Virus record (IMG/VR): IMGVR_UViG_3300037502_000950
Coordinates: 1-31,827 of that record
From: a virus
Length of the DNA stretch: 31,827 nucleotides
Reading direction: 5' to 3' (one strand)
In this document: piece by piece, positions 8,240 through 16,848 of the stretch
Position numbering within the stretch: position 1 is the stretch's first letter
How the letters are laid out: the number at the start of each line of letters is the position of its first letter
Made by a program: the position numbers and the translations under genes
The notes under the pieces: model-generated
Told to the model about the DNA's origin: nothing
Database searches by the model: none
The model's input: the letters and a program-made list of their open reading frames with translations, nothing else

Positions 8240-8443
8240 ATGAATGTGAGACTGATTGATGCGCTGCTGATTGAGCGCAGAGGATACGAGATGAGGGGAC
8301 TCAAGGATCGAGTCCGTTTGATTGATGAACAGTTGCGAGCATTGGGCTACATCCCAGAGAACCTGCCTGCAACAGAGATTGCTGCTGTTGAGAGGATCGT
8401 CGAGAAGGCTGCAGCCAAGAAAGCAATAAGGCGCAAGGCATAA
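8240..8443 (+). CDS. Hypothetical head-region protein, 67 aa
   Basis: The start at ATG 8240 is preceded by ACGGAG. The protein is mostly helical and basic: an N-terminal amphipathic part (RLIDALLIERRGYEMRGLKDRVRLIDEQLRALGY) and an Ala/Lys-rich tail (EKAAAKKAIRRKA). Short helical proteins of this kind often lie just after actinophage capsid genes. No function is known to me. The next gene starts 3 nt after its stop. Confidence 0.6.
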   Translation: MNVRLIDALLIERRGYEMRGLKDRVRLIDEQLRALGYIPENLPATEIAAVERIVEKAAAKKAIRRKA

Positions 8444-8446
8444 CCG

Positions 8447-9049
8447 ATGGCAATCACCAATGGCTACGCCACGCTCAGCGAGGTCAAGGCTTCACTGCGC
8501 CTGACCGACAACACTGACGATGCTCTGTTAGAGAGGGCTATCGAATCAGCCTCCCGTCGCATCGATGGGTACTGCGGAAGGTTCTTCTACAAGACGAGCC
8601 AAACACCAGTGACGATGTACCCGATCAACGAGTTCCTGCTCGCATTCCCGAATGATGTAGCGAACACCAGTGTGACCATCAAGATCGACACGAACGCTGA
8701 TGGAACTTACGCAACCACTCTGGTGCAGGGGACTGATTACATTCTCGAACCAACGAACGCACCGTTGCAGGGCTACCCGTATTTGCATGCTCGCATGGTT
8801 GGTGGTCAAACATTTCCACTGGATGTGCTGCCCTCGTTTCCGACAGTGCAGGTCACTGCACAGTGGGGATGGAATGCTGTGCCGTCTGATGTGAATCAGG
8901 CTTGCATTCTGTTGGCGATGCGTCAGTTTGCTCGCTTGAACTCTGCTCTGGGTGTGGTTGGGTTTGCTGACATGGCGATCAATGTCCGTGCAGTCGATCC
9001 TGATGTGCGTGACCTGCTGAACCAGTTCGTGGTGTTTGGGGTTATCTGA
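8447..9049 (+). CDS. Head-tail connector (adaptor) protein
   Basis: A 200-residue protein with the gp6-like adaptor pattern: YATLSEVKASLRLTDNTDDALLERAIESASRRIDGYCGRFFY at the N-terminus, a strand-rich middle (VTIKIDTNADGTY), VQVTAQWGWNAVPSDVNQACILLAMRQFARL, and a C-terminal VDPDVRDLLNQFV helix. Adaptors of this type form a ring under the portal. Position right after the capsid gene and before the tail terminator fits. Its TGA shares a base with the next ATG. Confidence 0.85.
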   Translation: MAITNGYATLSEVKASLRLTDNTDDALLERAIESASRRIDGYCGRFFYKTSQTPVTMYPINEFLLAFPNDVANTSVTIKIDTNADGTYATTLVQGTDYILEPTNAPLQGYPYLHARMVGGQTFPLDVLPSFPTVQVTAQWGWNAVPSDVNQACILLAMRQFARLNSALGVVGFADMAINVRAVDPDVRDLLNQFVVFGVI

Positions 9050-9456
9050 TGCCAGCAACAGTCAGCCAAGTCGCTGCTGGTCTGGCTGCTCGACTGGCAA
9101 CGATCTCTGGGCTGCGAGTCACCACTTACCAGCCAGAGCAACTGAATCCGCCGTTCGCCTATCCGCAGATCAATCGGGTCGATTATCACCGAGCATTCGC
9201 TGGTGGTGATGTGGTCATGGATTGGACAGTGCATGTGGTGGTGGGTCGTTGGGTGGATCGTGTGTCGCATTCGCTGCTTGATGACTTCCTTTCCTACTCT
9301 GGTGCGAAGAGTGTTCGTGCTGCGATTGAAGGCGACCCGACATTGGGTGGAGTTTGCTCGACGCTGATAGTACGATCAGGTGCAGACATCACCAGCCTTG
9401 ATGCTGGCGGTGCAGAGTTTTTGCAGATTCAATTTCAGTTGGAAGTTCACGGATAG
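9049..9456 (+). CDS. Tail terminator / head-tail joining protein
   Basis: A 135-residue protein with the pattern of minor tail-terminator proteins: FAYPQINRVDYHRAFAGGDVVMDWTVHVVVGR, then LLDDFLSYSGAKSVRAAIEGDPTLGG, then a terminal strand FLQIQFQLEVHG. These proteins cap the tail tube and join it to the connector. The assignment rests on order (between the adaptor and the tube protein), size and this pattern. An HK97 gp10-like joining protein is the alternative. Confidence 0.7.
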   Translation: MPATVSQVAAGLAARLATISGLRVTTYQPEQLNPPFAYPQINRVDYHRAFAGGDVVMDWTVHVVVGRWVDRVSHSLLDDFLSYSGAKSVRAAIEGDPTLGGVCSTLIVRSGADITSLDAGGAEFLQIQFQLEVHG

Positions 9457-9463
9457 GAACATC

Positions 9464-9634
9464 ATGAGCAAATACAAGATCGTGAGCAGCAAACTTGCTG
9501 TCGGAAAGATCGACGACACTGTGGACGAAGAAGTGTTCGATGGGTGTAACATCGGTGCGCTGATTGATGCAGGGCACATCGTTCCTGTTTCTTTTGCTAA
9601 AGTTTCCAAGAAGTCCGAAACAGAACAGGAATAA
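9464..9634 (+). CDS. Hypothetical tail-region protein, 56 aa
   Basis: The start is ATG 9464, with GGAACATC just upstream (AGGA at 9455-9458). The protein reads as a small strand-rich domain (KYKIVSSKLAVGKIDDTVDEEVFDGCNIGALIDAGHIVPV) ending in a charged tail. The phrase about an ID(A/E)GHI loop occurs in small phage proteins next to tube genes. No function is known to me. The spacer to the tube gene is 3 nt, so they are cotranslated. Confidence 0.6.
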   Translation: MSKYKIVSSKLAVGKIDDTVDEEVFDGCNIGALIDAGHIVPVSFAKVSKKSETEQE

Positions 9635-9637
9635 GTC

Positions 9638-10042
9638 ATGGCACAAATCGTTCTCAAAGATGCTGACATCACGGTGAATGGTGTGGTTCTGTCCGACAGG
9701 GCAAACTCTGTTGAATTGAACTACGAGGTCGAAGCAGTCGAAGTGACTGCGTTCGGTGGCAACCGTTCTTTCATCGGTGGGCTGCAGAACAACACGATCA
9801 CGATTGAGTTCATGCAGGACTTTGCAGCAGGTGAAGTCGAAGCGACGATCTTCCCGTTGGTCGGAGAGCAAACCACTGTGACGGTTCGTGCAAGTTCAGC
9901 AGCAACCAGTGCAACGAATCCTCTCTACACCGTCACTGGCACTTACCTTGCGTCGCACACTCCTGTCGCTGCGACCGTTGGCGAGTTGGCGATGACGAGC
10001 CTCACCTTCACTGGCGGAACGCTGGTCAAGACGACCTCGTAA
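9638..10042 (+). CDS. Major tail protein (tail tube)
   Basis: A 134-residue beta-rich protein with the pattern ITVNGVVLSDRANSVELNYEVEAVEVTAFGG, NTITIEFMQDFAAGEVEATIF, and a final strand LAMTSLTFTGG. This is the usual layout of small actinophage tube proteins. It lies just before the frameshifted chaperone pair and the tape measure, which is the canonical order. Repeated copies would form the tube through which DNA passes. Confidence 0.82.
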   Translation: MAQIVLKDADITVNGVVLSDRANSVELNYEVEAVEVTAFGGNRSFIGGLQNNTITIEFMQDFAAGEVEATIFPLVGEQTTVTVRASSAATSATNPLYTVTGTYLASHTPVAATVGELAMTSLTFTGGTLVKTTS

Positions 10043-10073
10043 TTAGACAACTAAACAAGTAGAAGGAGAAGCA

Positions 10074-10343
10074 GTGAAGATTTCGTTGCGTGTTACATAC
10101 AACGATGGAAACACATCTGATGTCGATGCTGTGTTTGCTGACTTTGTTTCGTTTGAGCGCACTTGGCAGCGCAGCGTCACGAAGTTTGAGGCGGAGATTC
10201 GTCTGACTGATTTGGCTTGGCTTGCTTGGAGTGCTGAGACACGAGCCAAGAAAACTGCACTGAAGTTTGATCCTGAGTGGATTGGGACTGTGCTGAATGT
10301 CGAGATCCGTGAGGAAGAAGAAGCCGACCCAAAAGCCAGTTAG
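10074..10343 (+). CDS. Tail assembly chaperone, short form (gpG-like)
   Basis: An 89-residue product. GTG 10074 follows AGAAGGAGAAGCA. The protein has an N-terminal strand pattern (MKISLRVTYNDG), a Trp-rich middle (LTDLAWLAWSAETRAKK) and an acidic end (REEEEADPKAS). In siphophages the short form and its frameshifted extension coat the tape measure protein during tail assembly. The position immediately before the tape measure region and the slippery site at 10328 support this. Confidence 0.85.
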   Translation: MKISLRVTYNDGNTSDVDAVFADFVSFERTWQRSVTKFEAEIRLTDLAWLAWSAETRAKKTALKFDPEWIGTVLNVEIREEEEADPKAS

Positions 10344-10489
10344 GTGACGACTCTGTTCTTTATGGCATCGCATTCCTTGCTGTAGAGACTGGAATCGCAC
10401 CGTCACTGTTGATGCAAGAAGATGAAGTCGTGATCGGCTTGATGTTTGATGTGCTGAAGAAACGGAACAAGGCTGCTCGCCGTCGCTAG
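10074..10489 (+). CDS. Tail assembly chaperone, -1 frameshifted long form (gpGT-like)
   Basis: If ribosomes slip back one base at CCCAAAA (10328-10334), translation leaves the short frame after residue 87, avoids the TAG at 10341 and continues from AGC at 10334 to TAG at 10487-10489. This adds 51 residues (SQLGDDSVLYGIAFLAVETG, then IAPSLLMQEDEVVIGLMFDV and a basic end KKRNKAARRR). The extension has no start codon of its own near its beginning and is open exactly to the next gene, which is strong evidence for programmed frameshifting. The long form would be about 138 residues. Confidence 0.85.
10328..10334 (+). promoter_or_regulatory. Programmed -1 ribosomal frameshift site CCCAAAA
   Basis: In the zero frame the heptamer reads GAC CCA AAA, a canonical X-XXY-YYZ slippery sequence, seven bases before the zero-frame stop. 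It sits at the end of the chaperone gene, where siphophages conserve a frameshift. Confidence 0.88.
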
Positions 10490-10504
10490 TAGTATCGCCA
10501 CACG

Positions 10505-11062
10505 ATGGCTGCACGAATTGGACTTGAAGTGTATGGGGTTCGTGAAACGATTGCGTACCTGCAGAAGTTTGAGGTCGAGGCGTACAAGAAGATCACGAAA
10601 GAACTGAAGGATGAAGTGCGCCCTGTGGCTGATGCTGTGGGGCGTGAGTTCCCTGACGAGCCACTGTTGAACTGGCATAGCAGTGGTGGCAGGTTGCAGA
10701 CGAGAAGTCGTTTGCCTGAATACAACGGAGCGAAAGCAAGAAGCAGTGTGCGCCCTGCTACTTCTACTCGTAAGCCTAAGCAGGGACAGGCACGAGGAAT
10801 CTTGCGTCTGCAGCAGATGGATGGTGGCGGTCAGGTGTATGACTCTGCAGGATCTGTGACTGCTGCTGGTATCGATTCGATGGGTGGGAAGTTCATCATG
10901 AACTTGGACAAACATCTGAACACGAAGAGCAGGCAGGGCAAGTATCGCAGCCGTGTGATGTATCCTGCGACGGAAAAGTATTTGCCACAGATCACCGATG
11001 CTGTTCAGAAGATCATCGATGACTTCGGGGGCGAAGTGCAGAAGAACATCAATAGGAAGTGA
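10505..11062 (+). CDS. Tail-region protein, possibly tail completion or minor tail protein
   Basis: A 185-residue protein between the chaperone pair and the tape measure. It has an N-terminal IGLEVYGVRETIAYLQKFEVEAYKKITKELKDEVRPVADAVGREF segment like that of HK97 gp10-type proteins, a basic disordered middle rich in Arg/Ser/Lys, a Gly-rich patch (QQMDGGGQVYDSAGSV) and a C-terminal helix (ITDAVQKIIDDFGGEVQKNI). In many phages the gp10-like gene lies before the tube gene, so its position here is shifted. The function is inferred from this partial pattern and the context. Confidence 0.6.
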   Translation: MAARIGLEVYGVRETIAYLQKFEVEAYKKITKELKDEVRPVADAVGREFPDEPLLNWHSSGGRLQTRSRLPEYNGAKARSSVRPATSTRKPKQGQARGILRLQQMDGGGQVYDSAGSVTAAGIDSMGGKFIMNLDKHLNTKSRQGKYRSRVMYPATEKYLPQITDAVQKIIDDFGGEVQKNINRK

Positions 11063-11065
11063 CCG

Positions 11066-13579
11066 ATGGCTGTTGGCGTAAACATAGTTTCGCAGTTTGA
11101 TTCTTCGGGAATCAAGAAGGCGATCACGGACTTCAAGAAACTCGAGGGCGCAGGTGCAAAGAGCACCTATGCCTTGCGCACTTTCGATAAGGCGATGACG
11201 AATGGTTTGGTGAACCTTGGGAAGTTCGCTGCAGGTGTCGGTGTTGCTGCTGGTGCTATTGGCTACAAGTTGGCTTCTGCTGCCTATGAATCACAGAAGG
11301 TGATGGCGCAGACGACTCAGATCATTGCTGCTACTGGTGGCGCAGCGAATGTCACTGCTTCTCAGGTGGAGAAACTGTCGCAGAAGTTGTCAATGCAGAT
11401 CGGTGTCGATGATGAACTTATTCAGAAGTCAGCGAATCTGCTGCTCACCTTCAAGCAGGTGCAGAATCAGGTCGGGCTGAATAACAACATTTTCGACCGT
11501 GCAGTGATTGCTGCTCAGGACTTGGGCAGTGTGTTTGGTTCTGCTGATGCTGCAGCAATGCAACTCGGCAAAGCGTTGAGTGATCCCGAGAAGGGAATCA
11601 CTGCACTGCGTAGGGCTGGGATCAACTTCACAGAACAACAGAAGGCACAGATCAAAACACTGGTCGAGTCTGGTGATGTGCTCGGTGCACAGAAACTGAT
11701 TCTGGCTGAAGTGGAATCACAGGTCGGTGGGACTGCTGCTGCTTCTGCCACGGGGTTCGAGCGCATGCAGGTGGCATTGGGGAATGTGGCTGAAGAGTTT
11801 GGTGCACAACTAATTCCCTACATTGAACGCTTCGCCAACTTCGTGATCGAGAAAGTTGTGCCGTATCTCAGCAACCTTTCAGCAGTGATTGGCAAAGAGG
11901 GTGTGGCTGGTGCAATCAAAACACTGGCGACTGACTTCGTTGGGCTGATCGAGAACGGTGGGAAGTTCACCAACATTCTGCTCGGGTTGGTTGCAGCCTT
12001 CACTGCGATTCGACTGGTCACTATTGCTGCAACAATTTCACAGAGTCTTTTCAATGTGGCTCTGTTTGCCAATCCGATTGGTATCACTGTCGCTGCTGTG
12101 ATCGCATTTGGTGTTGCTCTTGCTGCCCTGTATCTGAAGTTCAAGCCAGTGCGAGATGCCGTGAATGCATTCGGAAAGGCTCTAATGTATGCGTTCCAGT
12201 GGGTAGCCGAGAAGGTCATCAACTTTTTCATCGGGGCGATCAACGGTGTCATCGATGTTCTGAATGCGTGTATCTGGGTGGCGAACAAACTTGGCGCAGA
12301 CATCGAGCCAATTGGGAAGATCGGAAAAGTTGCATTCGGTGAATTGGGTGATGCTGCACACGGGGCTGCAGTGGACATCAATCAAGTGCGAGCACAGTTC
12401 CAAGGGCTGCGTGAAGATAGGAACCTGTCCCCTGTGTACCGTCAGGTGCAATCCGTGACTCGTGCTACCAAAGATCTCAAAGATGAAACAACTGGTGCAG
12501 GTGCTGCAACCAAAACAGCACAGCAAGAGTTGCAGGAATACATTGATGCCCTCAAAGGTGTGTCGTCTGCGCAGAGGGCTGCCCGTGATGCGACGAAGGC
12601 TGTCACCAATGCCAACCTGAAGGCTGCTGCAGCCAACACAAAACTGGCTGAGGCACAGCAGTATTTCCAGCAGGTCGTATCTGGCTACGGTGCTGGATCT
12701 CGTCAAGCGATGACACAGCAGCAAGCATTGGCTCAAGCACAACGCAAGGTAGAACGCTCTGGGTATGGAGTAGAGCAGGCAGTATTCGCTGTCGCTAAGG
12801 CTGAGGAAGAACTCGCTGCAATCCGCCTCGATCCTCAAGCATCAGCAACTGCTATTCGTGAAGCCGAGATCGCCCTCGCTGAAGCAAAACTGAATGTGCA
12901 AGATGCAACCGACTCACAGACAGAAGCAACCAATGAACTCGCTGCTGCAGAGTCTCGCCTCGATGAGATCATCAATGGTGCGAAGGAAGGATCTGATGCC
13001 TACAGGGAAGCATTGGATGCACTCAATGATGCGAAGCGTGAGCAGGCTGAATCAGTTGATGCCGTGACTGCTGCATTGGAAAGAGAGAAAGAGGCAATCG
13101 ATGCTGTGCGTGAGGCTGAAAAGAAACTGAAGGAAGAGCGCAAGGACATCACTGCACCGCAGGCTGCTAGAGCCGAGGCACAGGTGAATGGCATCGCACC
13201 TGCTACTGGTGGTTCGACTGGACTGTTTCCGTCATTCATGCAGGCAGTGCAGGCACTGCATCCAAACAGTCGTGCGCTGGACTCTGCCACACCCGTTCGT
13301 GCTGCGAAAGCACAGTTCCCCAAACTGTATGAAACCTACAAGGCAGCAGGGCTTGCCCTTGCTCAAGGTGGCATCGTTACTAGTCCGACGACTGCCCTGA
13401 TTGGTGAGGCAGGTGCTGAAGCAGTGGTGCCGTTGGATCGCCTCGAATCTGGAATGAACATCACAGTGAACATCAACGCTGGAATGGGCACTGATCCTGC
13501 AGCATTAGGCGACGAGATCGTGAATGTGTTGCAGCGTTACAACCGCAGGAATGGTGCGCTTCCACTGAAGGTGGCTTGA
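11066..13579 (+). CDS. Tape measure protein
   Basis: An 837-residue protein and the longest gene in the window. The N-terminus (VNIVSQFDSSGIKKAITDFKKLEG) and the stretch KVMAQTTQIIAATGGAANVTASQVEKLSQKLS are typical of tape measures. Residues about 305-360 are hydrophobic and could form membrane-active helices (ILLGLVAAFTAIRLV, IGITVAAVIAFGVALAALYL). Residues about 490-710 are Ala/Glu/Lys-rich coiled coil. The C-terminus has GGIVTSPTTALIGEAGAEAVVPLDRL, common in this family. By the usual rule of about 0.15 nm per residue, the tail would be roughly 125 nm, as in siphoviruses. Confidence 0.93.
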   Translation: MAVGVNIVSQFDSSGIKKAITDFKKLEGAGAKSTYALRTFDKAMTNGLVNLGKFAAGVGVAAGAIGYKLASAAYESQKVMAQTTQIIAATGGAANVTASQVEKLSQKLSMQIGVDDELIQKSANLLLTFKQVQNQVGLNNNIFDRAVIAAQDLGSVFGSADAAAMQLGKALSDPEKGITALRRAGINFTEQQKAQIKTLVESGDVLGAQKLILAEVESQVGGTAAASATGFERMQVALGNVAEEFGAQLIPYIERFANFVIEKVVPYLSNLSAVIGKEGVAGAIKTLATDFVGLIENGGKFTNILLGLVAAFTAIRLVTIAATISQSLFNVALFANPIGITVAAVIAFGVALAALYLKFKPVRDAVNAFGKALMYAFQWVAEKVINFFIGAINGVIDVLNACIWVANKLGADIEPIGKIGKVAFGELGDAAHGAAVDINQVRAQFQGLREDRNLSPVYRQVQSVTRATKDLKDETTGAGAATKTAQQELQEYIDALKGVSSAQRAARDATKAVTNANLKAAAANTKLAEAQQYFQQVVSGYGAGSRQAMTQQQALAQAQRKVERSGYGVEQAVFAVAKAEEELAAIRLDPQASATAIREAEIALAEAKLNVQDATDSQTEATNELAAAESRLDEIINGAKEGSDAYREALDALNDAKREQAESVDAVTAALEREKEAIDAVREAEKKLKEERKDITAPQAARAEAQVNGIAPATGGSTGLFPSFMQAVQALHPNSRALDSATPVRAAKAQFPKLYETYKAAGLALAQGGIVTSPTTALIGEAGAEAVVPLDRLESGMNITVNINAGMGTDPAALGDEIVNVLQRYNRRNGALPLKVA

Positions 13580-13580
13580 G

Positions 13581-14921
13581 ATGACTACAACTCTCGGGTG
13601 GGGTGAAGATGTTCAGGTCACGATGGAACTTGGGTTCCCGATCAACAAGTTCACTCTGAATGATCCGACGCTTGGGCAACTGAATGGATTGGGCACACTC
13701 GATGGATCTCTCACGCCTATCGATGTTTCGGAATACTGCAAGTCTGTTTCTATTTCTCGTGGGCGACCTGACCAGTTGCAGAACTTCAACGCTGGAACCA
13801 CCACGATTGCATTGAACAACACGGACAGAAGGTTCGACCCGATCAATGAATCGTCACCGTATTGGGATGCAGACGCAGGGCGAAGTGGCATTGTTCCTCG
13901 TCGCAGGGTGCAGGTCATCTCTGAGGGTGTCGAGATCTTTTCTGGTCGTATCACCGACATCGATGTGTCGTACAGACCGACAGACTCATCCACTGCAGAC
14001 AACAGTGTGTGTGTGATCACTGCTGCAGACGACTTTGTGCTTCTAGCCAACACAGCAACCGAAAGTGATCTGACTCCAGCAAACGAACTGAGTGGTGCAC
14101 GAGTTGAATACATTCTTGACCTTGCCGAAGTTGATTACCCGTTGGCGACACGCAACATTTCTGCTGGCACTGTTGGGCTTGGCACATACCAGATTGATGC
14201 AGGCACTAACGCATTGGAGTATTTGCAGCAGGTTGCCACCGCAGAACAAGGCTATTTCTACATCGCTGGCAATGGCGACCTGACTTTCACTGACCGTCTG
14301 TTCGCAACCTTCACCACCATCGCAGCATCATTCTCCGATGACGGCACAGAGATCCCGTACACCAATCTTGAAGTGATCTACGGACAGGAGTTCCTCTACA
14401 ACAAGGTGATCGCACAGCGTGTGGGTGGCACACCACAGGTCGCTGACGACACGGACTCGCAAACCGAGTTCGGCATCACCACGCTCACGCTCACCGATCT
14501 ATTGCTGGATGATGACACCGCAGCAGGCGAACTTGCCGATGACCTTCTCGCTAGATACAGCGAACCCGAATACAGGTTCGACAGGCTGCAAACCATCTAC
14601 AACAATTTGACTGCAGCACAGCAACTCACTCTCTCGACACTCGAGATTGGTGATGTGATTGAGATCACACGCACCTACCCTGTCGGCACTCCTGCATCAG
14701 TTACGAAGGCAGCAAGTATCGAAGCGATCAGTCACACGATCACGCCCTCATCTCATGTGATCGAGTTCGGTTTGGCAGTAACTGATGTTCTATCTGAGTT
14801 GATCCTCGATGATCCTGTGTTCGGTCAGTTGTCCTCGACCAATGCTCTTGCACCGTCACAGTTGCAGCCGTTCTTCATGGACTTGGCAGCAGTCGATTCC
14901 GACTTCACCTTCACTGCGTAA
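13581..14921 (+). CDS. Minor tail protein / tail hub (distal tail and Tal-like)
   Basis: A 446-residue protein directly after the tape measure. The N-terminal part (SEYCKSVSISRGRPDQLQNFNAGTTTIALNNTDRRFDP, RRRVQVISEGVEIFSGRITDIDV) matches the pattern of actinophage hub proteins with a gp27-like barrel, and the middle (LEYLQQVATAEQGYFYIAGNGDLTFTDR) is also typical. Near-repeats occur at both ends: NDPTLGQLNG near residue 29 and LDDPVFGQLSS near residue 408. The protein likely closes the tube and carries the fibres encoded downstream. Confidence 0.8.
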   Translation: MTTTLGWGEDVQVTMELGFPINKFTLNDPTLGQLNGLGTLDGSLTPIDVSEYCKSVSISRGRPDQLQNFNAGTTTIALNNTDRRFDPINESSPYWDADAGRSGIVPRRRVQVISEGVEIFSGRITDIDVSYRPTDSSTADNSVCVITAADDFVLLANTATESDLTPANELSGARVEYILDLAEVDYPLATRNISAGTVGLGTYQIDAGTNALEYLQQVATAEQGYFYIAGNGDLTFTDRLFATFTTIAASFSDDGTEIPYTNLEVIYGQEFLYNKVIAQRVGGTPQVADDTDSQTEFGITTLTLTDLLLDDDTAAGELADDLLARYSEPEYRFDRLQTIYNNLTAAQQLTLSTLEIGDVIEITRTYPVGTPASVTKAASIEAISHTITPSSHVIEFGLAVTDVLSELILDDPVFGQLSSTNALAPSQLQPFFMDLAAVDSDFTFTA

Positions 14922-14939
14922 GATAGGATCGGGCGCACT

Positions 14940-15620
14940 ATGGCTGGATTAGGTGGCAAGAACTGGTCGTTCGAGGAGGAAGTGACATCCTCTGATGTGA
15001 ACGGATACTTAGCGGATCAGGTGGTGATGCGTTTTGCTGATACTGCTACACGCACCGCAGGTTTTGGTGGTGCTGGTGAGCCGACTCTCGCAGAGGGCAT
15101 GGTGTCGTATTTGGATGATGCGAACCGTGTGGACTTTTACAACGGGTCGGCATGGAAGCCCGTGAGTCAAATCTTGCAATTGGTAAGCACTACAAAAACC
15201 GACACATTCAGCACCAGCAGCACGACATACACGGACGCAACAGGCTTAAGTGTCAGTATTACGCCATCGGCAACATCAAGCAAGGTGTTTGTCATTGCAA
15301 CCATTCATGCAACCGTAAATAATCTTGGTTATTTGTATTTGCAACTTGTCCGAGGCTCAACCGCAATTGCTGTTGGCGATGTGCGTGGCAGTAGGATTCA
15401 AGCATCAACCGTAGGCAACTCAAACCAAGACTTTACTTGGTTCCCGCACATAACCTATTTGGATTCACCAAGCACTACTTCTGCCACTACCTACAAAATA
15501 CAAATCAAAACAGGACCAAGCACTGGAACTGCGTACATTAATCGGGGTGTAAGTGATACCGACAACACAACGTATTTTACTACTGTGTCGTCTATTACGG
15601 CAATAGAGGTGGCTGGATGA
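14940..15620 (+). CDS. Tail fibre / receptor-binding protein 1
   Basis: A 226-residue protein. Residues 1-75 form an attachment module shared with the fibre at 15883: VVMRFADTATRTAGFGGAGEPTLAEG followed by a DFYNGSAWK motif. The rest is Thr/Ser-rich and strand-forming, ending in a likely receptor-binding tip. From about 15180 onward the DNA becomes clearly richer in A/T, with codons such as TAT, AAT, TTG and CAA used more than in neighbouring genes, which suggests a recently swapped tip domain. The stop overlaps the next ATG by 4 nt. Confidence 0.75.
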   Translation: MAGLGGKNWSFEEEVTSSDVNGYLADQVVMRFADTATRTAGFGGAGEPTLAEGMVSYLDDANRVDFYNGSAWKPVSQILQLVSTTKTDTFSTSSTTYTDATGLSVSITPSATSSKVFVIATIHATVNNLGYLYLQLVRGSTAIAVGDVRGSRIQASTVGNSNQDFTWFPHITYLDSPSTTSATTYKIQIKTGPSTGTAYINRGVSDTDNTTYFTTVSSITAIEVAG

Positions 15621-15874
15621 TTGATTACAGCGCAATCCTGTCTCGTCGTTTCCCAGACGCTCAGTGGCACATGAACGCCGATGATTACGATCAGTTGGTT
15701 TGGTTGAGTGACACGCCGAAGCCAAGCCGTGAAGAACTCGATTCATTATGGAGCGAAGTTCAAACAGAGATCGTCGCTGAGGCTCAAGCCAAGATTGATG
15801 CACGAGAGTCAGCGTTGGTGAAGTTGGCTGCGTTGGGTCTTGACGAATCCGAGATCAAAGCACTGTTAGGCTAG
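15617..15874 (+). CDS. Small fibre-associated protein 1 (candidate fibre chaperone)
   Basis: An 85-residue protein translationally coupled to fibre 1. The N-terminus (ILSRRFPDAQWHMNADDYDQLVWLSDTPKPSREELDSLW) resembles small proteins, such as XkdW-like ones, found after phage fibre genes. The C-terminus (KLAALGLDESEIKALLG) is nearly the same as that of the small protein after fibre 2. A role in fibre folding or attachment is inferred from the pairing. Confidence 0.7.
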   Translation: MIDYSAILSRRFPDAQWHMNADDYDQLVWLSDTPKPSREELDSLWSEVQTEIVAEAQAKIDARESALVKLAALGLDESEIKALLG

Positions 15875-15882
15875 GAGGACTT

Positions 15883-16848
15883 ATGGCGATTACGGGAACG
15901 AAACTTTTTGCATCTGGGGATGTGCTTACTGCGAGTGACACGAACCAGTATCTGATGCGTGGTGTGAAGGTGTTCGCATCAACTGCGATCCGTGACGCTG
16001 CGTATGGCGGTGCTGGCGAACCGACACTCGAAGAGGGTGAGACTTGCTACATCACTGCGACTGACAAGGTGCAAACCTACAACGGTTCATCTTGGGTGGA
16101 CATTGGTCCGTATTCTGAGCCGACCTACGCAACCGCAACTGGTGGAACCGAATCAAACATCACTGCTGGTGGTGTTGCTTACAAATTGCACACCTTCAAC
16201 TCGTCTGCGAACTTGACGATCAGTGCTGCTGGGTATGTCGATGTTCTGCTTGTTGGTGCTGGTGGTCAGGGTGGTGGGTCTGGTGTGTCGCAGGGTGGTG
16301 GCGGTGGTGGTGGTGATTTGTTTTTCGCTTATCGGCAGTACCTGCTCGCTGGCACTTACGCTGTGACCGTTGGTGCTGGCAATACAACGAACGGTCGTCA
16401 GGGGGGTGCATCGAAGTTTGCTTCTTCCGAGAGTGGGATTGTTCTGTTCATTGCTTACGGTGGCGGAAGTGGGAACTACGGTGGCGGATGGAACACCTAT
16501 GGTGGCAGTGCTGGCGGTGGCGGTGTATACGGCGGTGCTCAGGGTGGAGGGTATGTGCATTGGGGGTTTCACGGCAACGCTGGCGGAACTGCACCCAACG
16601 GTTCCGAAGCAGGTGGCGGTGGTGGTGCTGGAACTGCTGCGAGTGGGAAAACTGGTGGAAATGGTTTGGATGTTTCCGCATGGTTGGGACAGGTAGCAAG
16701 TACGACCATTCGTGGTGGTGGTGGTGCAGGAACCAGTGGCACTGCTGGAACTGGTGGCGGTGCAGCAAACACTGGTGGTGGAGGCAATGCAACATCGGGC
16801 AATAATGCTGGATACTCTGGCGTTGTTTATGTGAGGACGAAGCAGTGA
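15883..16848 (+). CDS. Glycine-rich tail fibre / receptor-binding protein 2
   Basis: A 321-residue protein. The first 75 residues share the GGAGEPTL-EG and YNGSSW module with fibre 1. Residues about 85-120 are a strand region, and from about residue 125 to the end the protein is dominated by Gly-Gly repeats with Ser, Asn and Ala, ending SGVVYVRTKQ. Gly-rich phage fibres of this kind form polyglycine-type shafts or tips that contact the cell surface. An AGGAGG site at 15874-15879 precedes ATG 15883. Its stop overlaps the next gene. Confidence 0.82.
   Translation: MAITGTKLFASGDVLTASDTNQYLMRGVKVFASTAIRDAAYGGAGEPTLEEGETCYITATDKVQTYNGSSWVDIGPYSEPTYATATGGTESNITAGGVAYKLHTFNSSANLTISAAGYVDVLLVGAGGQGGGSGVSQGGGGGGGDLFFAYRQYLLAGTYAVTVGAGNTTNGRQGGASKFASSESGIVLFIAYGGGSGNYGGGWNTYGGSAGGGGVYGGAQGGGYVHWGFHGNAGGTAPNGSEAGGGGGAGTAASGKTGGNGLDVSAWLGQVASTTIRGGGGAGTSGTAGTGGGAANTGGGGNATSGNNAGYSGVVYVRTKQ

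Noticed and set aside
7612-8304. Minus-strand frame of 230 codons opposite the capsid gene and its terminator
   Set aside because: It runs across the capsid gene, the terminator hairpin and the next start, and the protein has no recognisable pattern; a codon-bias shadow.
12182-12838. Minus-strand frame of 218 codons opposite the tape measure gene
   Set aside because: Leu/Cys/Ser-rich antisense of Gln/Lys/Glu coiled-coil codons, with no ribosome site or motif.
14905-14925. Fourth copy of the palindrome (ACTGCGTAAG at the end of the hub gene)
   Set aside because: Only one arm and the centre match, it is coding, and no promoter of the family follows.
16300-16800. Tandem repeats that could suggest a CRISPR array
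   Set aside because: The repetition is codon-level Gly repeats in a fibre gene, without regular unit and spacer lengths.
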